DNA of 64,000 bases. Origin: Astragalus membranaceus. Lineage: Eukaryota > Streptophyta > Magnoliopsida > Fabales > Fabaceae. The first letter of the stretch is position 1; every line of letters starts with the position of its first letter. Positions 23,538-32,900 of the stretch are shown here, piece after piece. Position numbers and translations under genes: made by a program. The notes beneath the pieces are model-generated. The model saw only the letters and a program-made list of their open reading frames with translations, had not been told where the DNA came from and made no database searches. Where the stretch lies: the NCBI GenBank assembly GCA_039519185.1, contig CM076849.1, forward strand, positions 110,737,806 through 110,801,805. Reading direction: 5' to 3'.

Positions 23538-24431
23538 CACTACAAAAAAATTGCCCATTAGCAAGGAATTTTTCCCTTGCTAATGGCCTAAAATCCGTCG
23601 CTAATACCCATTAGCGAGGGAATTAGCGACGAAATCAGTCACTCGCTAGCGAGGGAAGGGTATTAGGGTAGAGAGAAGGAGAAGACTAAGGGAGAATGAG
23701 AGAAAGAGAGAGAGAAATGAGTGGTGGTGGTGGTGGTGGTGGTGAAGGGTATTATGGTAGAGAGAGAAGGAGAATAGTAAGGGAGAAGGAGAGAAAGAGA
23801 GAGAGAAACGAGTGGTGGTGGTGAAGGTTATTATGGTAGAGAGAGAAGGAGAATTGTAAGGGAGAAGGAGAGAAAGAGAGAGAGAGAAACGAGTAGGGGT
23901 GGTGGTGGTGTGGTGGTGGAAGAGTGAAGAGTGTGAGAGGAGGTGGTGGTGTGGTGGTGGAAGAGTGAAGAGAGAAGAAGAGTGTGAGGAGAGAAGAAGA
24001 GAGAAGAGTGTGAGGAGAGTAGGAGAGAAGAGTGTGTGTGAGAGGATAAATAAGCTGAAAAGTCAAAAAATTAGTGACGGAATTAGCGAGGGACTGCAAA
24101 TTCCGTCGCTAAACACCTACACGGAATCCTATCATCTGAAAACTGTCAGAAATTAGCGAGGGAATTAGCGAGGGACTGAAATTCCGTCGCTAAATACCTG
24201 CACTGAGTCATATCATCTGAAAACTGTCAGAAATTAGCGAGGGAATTAGCGAGGGACTGAAATTTCGTCGCTAATTTTCAAAATTTCCGTTAATGTCTAA
24301 AATTCCGTCACTAATTCTCAAAAATACGACAGCCCCTATTCCCTCGCAAATTCCGTCGCTAATTCCAGTTTTTGCGAGGGAACATTAGTCCCTCGCTAAT
24401 TTCCGTCGCTAATGGACAATTTTTTGTAGTG
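23538..24431. mobile_element. Non-autonomous CACTA (En/Spm-type) transposon, 894 bp
   Basis: It begins CACTACAAAAAAATTGCCC and ends with the inverse ...ATTTTTTGTAGTG; the terminal inverted repeats of ~24 bases differ by one base and one indel. Flanking triplets are GGA (23535-23537) and AGA (24432-24434), a 3-bp target duplication with one mismatch, as expected for CACTA elements. Subterminal regions hold many copies of TTAGCGAGGG(A/G) and CCGTCGCTAA in both orientations, resembling transposase-binding repeats. The centre has three ~95-bp GA/GGT-rich tandem units (23663-~23900). There is no transposase, so it depends on another element. Confidence 0.93.
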
Positions 24432-25332
24432 AGAGCCCTGCTTCTCTGCCTCCACATTGTTTTCTTGAGTTTTGAGTAGAGTCTCATGTTGGGATTCAAG
24501 CAGTTTATAACTCTGTATGTCTTCTGCAGAATTAGACCATAACCCAGCATCATTCAACAGCTTCTCAATTCTCTGAATATCTTTCTTGATCTTCCCTAAG
24601 TTGTGATCTTCAAATTCACTCCCAAGACCACTCTTCACATGAATTTTTCCACCACAAACCTGCTAGAGTTCCTCCAATGTCCACGAATGATACCTTCACA
24701 CTTTTCTTCATGGGACCAACTTTCTTCAAATCTAAAGAGCTTAGTTCTAGCTCTTCTGTCACTTCTTTGAGGGCCTTCAAGTTGAATAAGTAGAGCAGCA
24801 TGGTCTGATCTGAAGCGAGGAAGATGAGTAATTTTGATAGGGGAGAATCTGTTGATCAAGCTTGCATTACCAAGGCCCCGGTCAAGACGAGCTTGAATAT
24901 TAGCATTACCTTCTCTCCCATTGGACCATGTGAAAGGATACCCTTCAAACCCCAAATCTTCCAAGCCACAGCTATCCATGGTAGCTCTGCCCAAATTAAG
25001 TTGATTATGGCTTCTAGTGTTACCTCCATTCTTTTCATTAGTACTCAAAGTGTCATTTAGATCACCAAAGCAAATCCACGGGATGTCATTGGGTAAAGCT
25101 AAGGATCTGATTAAGTCCTAAGTGAGTCCTCTGTGTTGCTCATCCGGGTGGCCATAAACTCCAGTCAGCCACCAAGTTTCACCAGTTTCATTATCAACAC
25201 AAGAGCAATGGATGTGGTTGAGGGAGTAGGATATCACAGTGAGCTTAAAATTTGACTTCCACAGCAAAGCTAGCCCCCCTGCTCTGTCTCTGCCCGTCCC
25301 ATTACAGTCCATAGCCAAGCAAGAATCAAAAT
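24432..25332 (-). pseudogene. LINE-2 ORF2 endonuclease, C-terminal part
   Basis: Minus-strand reading from 25332: DSCLAMDCNGTGRDRAGGLALLW, GVYGHPDEQ, then FGDLND at ~25050 (the GDFN active-site segment), GFEGYPFTWSNGREG, RLDRGL and RSDHAALLI (SDH motif). The N-terminal ~25 residues are at 42592-42661 across the Tat-like insertion. A TAG near 25120 and frame slips near 24700 break it. It joins the linker interrupted by CACTA, where RSRA lies on one side and PWLKDGDKN on the other. Confidence 0.87.
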
Positions 25333-25724
25333 TGTTCTGTACCTAGCAGTATTTTGGTTCGCTGCTTTTGGTAGGTCTCTTGCTGCCTTGGTAGGAGGTC
25401 GGTGAGCGCCCGGGGGGGGGGGGGGGGGGGGGGGTACCTGCAAAGCCACTCCGACGCTCAAGTCAGTATGAGAATAAGCTAGTGAATTTGCAAGGGAAGA
25501 GTGTGTACCGTATAAATGGCTATGCGAGCCGGTATTTATAGGAAATCGATGCTCGTTTGTTGACCGTCGGATTATAAGAATCGATCTGAACCATCCAAGC
25601 GTGGTGGCTTTAGTTGGGCTTGTATGTAGTGGATATGGGCCGAATCGATTGGGCTGATCCATATCCAATTGCTAAACGCACCCCTTGGTTTTGCTAAATG
25701 GACCTCTTGGTCCAGTCCAGAACA
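25333..25724 (-). repeat. Tat-like element 3' LTR (392 bp)
   Basis: TGTTCTG...CAGAACA termini. Contains a 23-base G run at 25412-25434 where the other LTR has GGTGGGG. TATA-like boxes occur on both strands about 20 bases apart: TATAAATGG at 25511 (+) and CTATAAATACC at 25532-25542 (-). Confidence 0.88.
25511..25542. promoter_or_regulatory. Opposed TATA-like boxes in LTR
   Basis: TATAAATG on plus and TATAAATA on minus. The minus box would serve the element's own transcript; in the 5' LTR (right copy, ~42395-42405) it is mutated to AATAAATA. The plus box is kept in both LTRs and faces inward here. Promoter function is inferred from sequence only. Confidence 0.4.
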
Positions 25725-26160
25725 GTTGCCCCCCATGCCGAGATTATTCTGAAGGATGGTCTTGGCTTGAAGGATTTTCGTCGGTCTACCGGATGTGTGA
25801 AGTCGCGTGGGACACTGCCTTTGTCACGACCGTGTTTTATCATTTTCACTCTCTAGAGTAAAAAAGAGAAATTTTTTCTTGGCCGTAATGCGTTACTCTG
25901 TCTGTCTTGTCAGGTCGTACAAGATCACTTTGTTGCGACCATGACTCAGGCCTCCTATGGGGTAATCCTTGTGCCAAGCGTCAAGCTAGGGTGCCGTATC
26001 CTGTTGGGGCCCTCCTGGGCGCCTTGCTGGATGCTTTGCTGGATGCTTGTTCGGTGCGTGTGTGCGCTGGGTGTCTCCTCGTGGAGTAGGATTTTGCGAG
26101 ACAAGGTTGGGTGCCCTCATGGGTGCCTTGGACGCCTCGTTCCACAGTGCTGGCTGCCCC
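25725..26160 (-). other. Tat-like interior next to 3' LTR: polypurine tract and unique sequence
   Basis: The minus strand reads GCATGGGGGGCAAC directly before the LTR, a polypurine tract. A near-identical copy of the first ~50 bases lies at ~39396-39450, far from any LTR. No coding sequence was recognised. Confidence 0.6.
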
Positions 26161-26420
26161 CTTGCGAAGGACTTGCTTCCAGACCACCTCCTGCCTGGCG
26201 CCCTCATACCAGGCGCCCTCTGCCAGGCGCCCTCTTGCCAGGCGCCCTCATGGGCGCTGCCTGTTTCTGTATTGGCGCCCTGCCAGGCGCCCTCATGGGC
26301 GCTGCCTTGGTGCTTGGCGCCCTGCCAGGCTCCCTCATGGGCGCTGGTTGCTTCCTTGCCAGGCGCCCTCATGGGTGCTGGCTACTTCCTTGTCAGGCGC
26401 CCTCTTGGGAGCCGGCTTGT
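26160..26420. repeat. GGCGCC-rich tandem array, left block
   Basis: Repeats of CCAGGCGCCCTCATGGGCGCTG and shorter variants. The same word makes up the arrays at 27010-27194, 36896-37180 and 41168-41935. Overlapping open frames on both strands (up to 176 codons) come from the repeat period and are not genes. Confidence 0.85.
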
Positions 26421-26569
26421 GTGGACGTGTGCTTGGCACTCTGCTTTTTTGTTGCTCATCCTGTCTCTTAGCCTGCTTTTCTTCTTGATGAAATTTCAGG
26501 GTTTGCTTGGTGCCGAGGGGAATTGCTTCTTCCGTCTTCACCATTATCTGTTTGACATCTCCATGATCT

Positions 26570-26650
26570 TTTAATTTGATCAAGAGGTTTTGGTTGGGAG
26601 GCTTGCCACATACCGACCCAACGGGGTTGACTTCGATGTCATTGCCCTCT
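26570..26650 (+). pseudogene. Duplicated C-terminal end of the antisense ORF
   Basis: The plus strand encodes FDQEVLVGRLATYRP then NGVDFDVIAL and a stop, matching FDHDVRDGRIVEYHS then NGVDFDVVAP and a stop at the end of the ORF at 37262-38219. A third copy of the last residues follows that ORF at ~38335-38380. The sequence after it (26650-26990) continues to match 38380-38920, so a block including the ORF end was duplicated within the element. Confidence 0.7.
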
Positions 26651-26810
26651 GATTTTTTTATGTTGCATTTTGAAACATCCAAGCTTCCTCTTTATCTAGC
26701 TTGTTCCTTATGATTGAAACAGGCACGCGTTGGGTGGCCTCGGGCGCTGGTCATCGCCTTGCGCATCTGAATGTATAATCTCATATCGCCTCATGGTAAT
26801 GTTAACTCTA

Positions 26811-26995
26811 GGGGAAGTTTATCAGAATCGATCTAAATAATAACTATCCCATCAGAGGTTGCGACACGTTTAAAGTCGCTCCGTGCCTCGTGGCAAAGTT
26901 AACACCTCGTGAGCTGAATGTATAATCTCATATCGCCTCATGGCAATGTTAACTCTGGGGGAAGTTTATCAGAATCCATCTAAATAATAGCTCGC
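26811..26995. repeat. Two copies of the ~100-bp TTTATCAGAATC repeat
   Basis: Two units containing GGGGGAAGTTTATCAGAATC and CATCTCAT-like spacers, related to the six-copy array at 38717-39310. Confidence 0.75.
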
Positions 26996-27009
26996 CCATC
27001 TGATGTTGC

Positions 27010-27194
27010 CATGGCGCCCTGCCTTGCCAGCCTGGGTGCCGCCCGTAGGGGTAGGATCTGGCGCCCTTGTGGGCGCCTTGTTGCGTTGTTTTGGCTGCCG
27101 CCTCTTGGAGCAGGATCTGGTGCCCTCATGGGCGCCTTGTCGCTTTGCCTTGGCTGCCGCCTCTTAGAGCAGGATCTGGCGCCCTCATGGGCGC
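27010..27194. repeat. GGCGCC-rich tandem array, target of E2 insertion
   Basis: About 57-bp units (GGCGCC(C)TTGT...GGCTGCCGCCTCTTGGAGCAGGATCTG) repeated three times. E2 is inserted after GGCGC at 27190-27194; the array resumes at 36896. Confidence 0.8.
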
Positions 27195-29797
27195 TGTAAC
27201 ACCCTAAAATTATTTAATTAATTTAATTAATTAAGTAATTGGGGATTTTATTTAAATTATTTGATGTGTTTTAATTAATTAGAATTTATACTAATACGTG
27301 TAGGAAGTATTAGAAAATGGAGGTACCAAACCAAATGGACTTGGGCTTAAGTGATAAGCCCAAGCCCATTATTCTTGTCATATGCGAAGTGGTTAGGTGT
27401 TGGGGGCTAGGGTTTTGGTGGAGAAATTTCGAAGTTGAAAGAGAGAGCAAGGGAGAGAAAGAAATAGCGTGAGAAAGAGAGAGAGAGCAAGGGGCGCCGT
27501 AAGGAGAAGAGAAGAAGAGGAGAAAAGTCGCAACCAAGGAAGAGCAAGAACGTGATCTTGTTGCTGTGGTCCTGTACGTGACTATCTCCGGAGCCTCCGT
27601 TCTTCAATTTCGAGGTTAGGGGAGCTCTATCATTCTATTTAATAATTCATATGATGAGTTCTAGATCTAGGGTTAGACTAGATTTATTGATGCATTGTTG
27701 ATGTTGGTTCCTATATATATATGTATGCGAATTGATGTATGCACGAATTCTTGATGTGTTCTTGATGCATTGTTGGTATTAGTCATTATATATATGTGTA
27801 TGCGAAGTGAAATAAATCATGAGGCTGAAATTCTTGATGTGTACGCGTTTGTTTTGATGACTTGTGGCATTCGAATTGATCATGAAACTGAAATTGGTGT
27901 GTTGGGTTGCTTGTGTTGTTCGCAAATTGGAAGATTGGGTGTATAGGCGCCTAGGGCGCCAAGGGGATAAGGAAGACAATGCTCAATTGAATTTTTTGAG
28001 AAATTAATTAAAATAAGTGTATTTTTGGTAGCTGGAAAATGTTGAGTTTTTATAATTTAAAGGTTGTTAGAAAAACCAATTTTTAGTGTTAAAAAGTGTT
28101 GGACAAATTCTGGGTGGTTGCTGGTTCTGGGCGCTAAGCGCCTGTGCTGGGCGCTGGGCGCCTGTGCTGTGTGTTGTTGCGCGTGGGGGCGCGCCTGGGC
28201 GCTAGGCGCCCGTGTTGTGTTGTGTGTGCGTTGTGCGCGCCTGGGCGCTGAGCGCCTGTGGCGCTGTGTTGTGCGTGCGTTGTGCGCGCCTGGGCACTGA
28301 GCGCCTGTGGCGCTGTGTTGTGTTGCGTTGTTGTTGCCTGGGCGCTGGGCGCCTGTGCACTCGTTGCCTGGTTGCCTGGGCGCCTAAGGCGCCTGTTCCC
28401 AGGATGTTGCCTGATTTTTCCAAAATTATTTTTATCATAACTTTTGACTCAGACGTCCGTTTTGGACGATTCAAAAAGTGTCGTGAAGCTCTTTACGTTG
28501 TCCATCTATGTGTCTAATTTTTAAAATGAAAAATTGTTATTTTCTGATTGTTTGTGGGCGCCCAAGTGGCCGTCCCTGGTGATCGTCCCAGTGACATTGA
28601 AAAATGATATGAAGTTCTTTAAAAATCCCTTTTGGTGTATAAACAACAGTTTTAGCGAAGTAATGTCAAAAATGATGATTTTGACGATGATGCTCTCGGG
28701 GCTAGTTAAAAGACTGTTTTGCCCTTAGTGGCTAATTATTATTAGTTATGACGTATAAAAGACTGTTTTGCCCCTAGTGGCCAAAGTTGTAGATAATGGT
28801 GTGTAAATGACGAGGATGCCCTTAGTGGTTAGTCAAATGACGTTTTTGCCCTCAGTGGTTATGGTTTGAGTTGATTGACGTTTATGTGTGAGTGTCGATG
28901 AAAAACCAGTGACGTTTGGGGCCCGAAGGGCTAAGTGATGTTAAGGTCTAAATGGCCTAGTGATGTTGTGTGATGATTATGAATTTGACAGGTGCTGTGC
29001 TCCGTGCGAGCAAACAGGTAAGTGATGGGTCACATTGTTGACTGTGATCTGAGTAATTGTGTGATTGTGTGAAGTGAGTGGTGCATGTCATAGTGTCTCA
29101 TGCCCATATGCATAAAACCAATGACGTTTTGAGGCCTGAGTGGCTAAGTGATGATGCGGCCTGAGTGGCTAAGCGACGTTTTGTAAAAAGGTACCTTCAT
29201 GCATATACCCGCGAGTGGGTTGCATTTCATAAATCTATATGACATGAGATGAGTTATTGTAAATGATGTAAATGATGACTGTGATGTGGATGTTTAGTGT
29301 ATTGGATGCTGATTATTCTAGTGCGTAGCCTTTGATTAGTCCTTATCATATTTTCTATTATATAGACTGAAATGATGCTCACCCTTTCCTGTTTGAATGT
29401 TGCCCCCGTGTTGGTAACGTGCAGGTGATTCCCAGTGAAGGTCTTAGCTTCACTTTTCGAGTCGAGTCGTCATGCTCTGATACGTAGCACTCAGGGGGGA
29501 TAACGAACTCGGCATTTATTAATGATTTTTGATTATTACGTCCATGTGGACTATTTGGTTATGTTTTACTATTTTCCGCTGCGTAGATGGTTGTGTTAAG
29601 TTGAGTTTATAAGCGACGTTAAATGAGGCTTGAGATTTTTATGTTGAAGTGCTACGTGGATGAATGATTATTGAGTTAAGCTGTTTTTGAAATTGATAAA
29701 CGACGTTTTGTTTGAAGTATGTGTAACATTCCTTATGAACGAAATTTTCAAACTCTGATTTTTATAAACAAAGTGACGGGTAGAAAGGGGTGTTACA
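27195..29797 (+). repeat. E2 5' LTR (2603 bp)
   Basis: Contains a GA-rich block (~27437-27530), a GGCGC(C)/GCGC-rich tandem block at ~28128-28400 with ~48-60 bp units, and a series of TTTTGCCC(T/C)(T/C)AGTGG repeats at ~28715-28860. A paired GGCCTGAGTGGCTAAG occurs at ~29142 and 29158. Short ORFs are shared with the 3' LTR because the LTRs are identical; they are not considered genes. Confidence 0.95.
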
Positions 29798-29801
29798 TTA
29801 G

Positions 29802-29813
29802 TGGTATCAGAGC
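29802..29813 (+). other. E2 primer-binding site, initiator tRNA-Met
   Basis: TGGTATCAGAGC, four bases after the 5' LTR (preceded by TTAG). Complementary to the initiator tRNA-Met 3' end. Confidence 0.93.
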
Positions 29814-29908
29814 AGTTCGGTCTGTCCGGCCGGTGGTTGAGTCGTCGTGTTGAGTAACATTGAGTTTGTTACTCGTTTCTGAGTTCTGTTTTCTGTTGCA
29901 GTGCTAGA

Positions 29909-32900
29909 ATGGCCAGACGGGACGACGCTGCTCTTGCTGCTGCATTGCAAGCTATGGCTCAGGCGATGCAGGGTCAGCAGAATGTTGGAGATAATGCTGG
30001 TTTTAGGAGCCTGACTACCTTCCAGAGGGAGAACCCGCCCACCTTTAAGGGCAAATATGATCCAGATGGTGCTATGGCTTGGCTGAAGGAGATCGAGAGG
30101 ATTTTCAGGGTGATGGACTGTACTGTTGAGCAGAAGGTCCGCTTTGGTACCCACATGTTAGCCGAGGAGGCCGACGACTGGTGGTTGGCTACTAGGCAGA
30201 GGTTAGAGGCTGTGCAGGAAGAGATTACTTGGGAGGTATTCAGCAGGGAATTTCTGAGAAAATATTTTCCTGAAGATGTCCGCGGGAAGAAAGAGATAGA
30301 GTTTTTAGAGCTGAAGCAGGGTGGTATGTCTGTGACTGCCTATGCGGCAAAATTTGTGGAACTAGCAAAATTTTATCCACACTACAGTGAGGCTACAGCT
30401 GAATTTTCAAAATGCATAAAATTTGAGAACGGGTTAAGGCCTGATATTAAACAGGCCATTGGTTATCAGAAGATTCGTGTGTTCGCAGATCTGGTTGACA
30501 GTTGCAGGATCTTCGAGGAGGACAGTACTGCTCGCTACAAAGCTACTTCTGAGAAAAAGGGCAAGTTTCAGAGTCGAAGCAAGCCGTATGAGGTTCCTGC
30601 GGGTAAGGGTTATCAGAGAGCTGCTGGAAGTAAGGGTTCTGGTGGGGGAGATGCCCCTGTTAGCATTGTCTGTTATAAGTGTGGCAAGCCTGGCCACAAG
30701 AGTACTACATGCAGGTCTGATGAAAGGAATTGCTACCGTTGCGGTAAAAAGGGTCATATGGCAGCTGAGTGTAAGGTCAAGGATGTGGTGTGTTTCAACT
30801 GTGGTGAGTCTGGGCATATCAGTACCAAGTGTACAAAGCCGAAAAAGGAAAGGTCTACTGGGAAGGTGTTTGCATTGGCGGGGGAGGAGCCTGATGATGA
30901 TGATGGTCTGATTAGAGGTACGTGTTTTATTAATGGTACTTCTCTGAAATCTCTTATTGATACTGGTGCTACCCATTGTTTTATATCTGTTGATTGCTGT
31001 AAACGATTGGGTCTTGTTTTATCTGCTATGTGTGGGAATATGGTTGTCGATACTCCTGCGAAGGGGTCGGTGATTACGTCCCAGGTGTGTTCTCAGTGTC
31101 CCGTGTCGATCTTCGGCAGGGACTTTATTGTGAATTTTGTTTGTTTGCCATTGAGATGTCTGGATGTAATCTTAGGCATGGACTGGTTAGAGAATAATCA
31201 CGTTCATATCAACTGTCGTAGCAAATCGGTTAGTTTCGGTGAAGAAAGTTCGGTTTTGGTGTCTGCTGGTCAGTTGAAGAAATTGAAGAAAGAAGGAGTT
31301 CAGTTATTTGCGTTGATGGCTTCGTTGTCTGCTGAGAGTCAGTCTGTTATTGAAGAACTGAAGGTAGTACGTGAATTTCCTGAGGTCTTTCCTGATGAAA
31401 TTCCGGGTGTGCCACCGGAAAGAGAAGTTGAATTTTCGATTGATCTTGTACCTGGTACGAGGCCTGTGTCTATGGCTCCGTACAGAATGTCGGCGTCGGA
31501 ACTGTCTGAGTTAAAGACACAACTTGAAGAATTGCTTGAGAAGAAGTTTGTAAGACCAAGTGTATCGCCGTGGGGAGCTCCGGTATTGCTAGTGAAAAAG
31601 AAAGATGGGAGCATGAGGTTATGTGTGGACTATCGTCAGTTGAATAAGGTAACTATGAAGAATAAGTATCCGCTTCCGAGGATCGACGATCTGATGGATC
31701 AGTTAGTGGGTGCCCGTGTTTTCAGCAAAATTGATTTGAGGTCCGGATATCATCAGATTAAAGTAAAAGATGAAGATGTTCAGAAGACAGCGTTCAGGAC
31801 AAGGTATGGGCATTATGAGTATTCAGTAATGCCGTTCGGTGTGACCAATGCTCCTGGTGTATTTATGGAATATATGAACCGTATTTTCCATAATTACCTA
31901 GATCGATTTGTGGTAATCTTCATAGATGACATTCTAGTTTATTCTAAGTCAGAGGAAGAGCATGCTGAGCATCTGAAGTCAGTGTTGGAAATTTTAAAAG
32001 AGAAAAAGTTGTACGCTAAGTTGTCGAAGTGTGAATTCTGGCTGAAAGAGGTGAGTTTCCTTGGGCACGTGATTTCTGGTAATGGTATTGCGGTTGATCC
32101 GGCAAAAGTAGAAGCAGTATTGGAGTGGGAGTCTCCGAAGTCCGTAACGGAGATTAGAAGCTTTTTGGGTTTGGCTGGGTACTACAGGAGGTTCATCGAG
32201 GGTTTTTCCAAGTTGGCCCTTCCGTTGACTCAGTTGACCTGCAAGGGTAAGGTTTTTGTGTGGGATGCTCGGTGTGAGGAAAGTTTTATGGAACTGAAAA
32301 AGAGATTGACGACGTCGCCTGTTTTGACGTTGCCTAATCCAGAGGAACCGTTCGTTGTGTATTGTGACGCTTCGAAGATGGGTCTCGGTGGTGTGTTGAT
32401 GCAGGATGGGAAAGTCGTTGCGTATGCGTCGAGGCAGTTGCGGATTCATGAGAAAAATTACCCTACGCATGATTTGGAGTTGGCTGCTGTGGTTTTTGTG
32501 CTCAAGATTTGGAGGCACTACCTTTATGGTTCGAGGTTCGAAGTGTTCAGTGATCATAAGAGTCTAAAGTATCTGTTCGATCAAAAAGAGTTGAATATGA
32601 GACAGCGTCGGTGGTTGGAACTCTTGAAGGATTATGACTTTGGTTTGAATTATCATCCCGGCAAAGCTAATGTCGTGGCTGATGCTTTAAGCAGAAAGTC
32701 GTTGCATATGTCGGCAATGATGGTGAAGGAATTGGAGTTAATTGAGGAATTCAGGGATTTGAGTTTGGTTTGTAAAATGACACCTCGCAGTGTCAAGCTA
32801 GGAATGTTAAGGATCGATAATGATTTCCTGGGCAGCATCAGGGAAGCTCAGAAGACAGATGTCAAGCTGGTGGATTTAATTAATGGGGTCGGTCAGTCTG

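Noticed and set aside
23752..24156. Frames inside the CACTA element
   Set aside because: GA/GGT-rich minisatellite translation; no transposase motif.
25941..26574. Overlapping open frames of 125-176 codons
   Set aside because: They follow the GGCGCC tandem array on both strands in several frames, so they reflect the period of the repeat.
28064..28517. Cys/Ala-rich small frames in E2 LTRs (also 35162-35615)
   Set aside because: Products of the GCGC tandem block of the LTR.
29802..29813. tRNA-Met-like sequences at four places
   Set aside because: Only 12 bases complementary to the tRNA 3' end next to LTRs; they are primer-binding sites, not tRNA genes.
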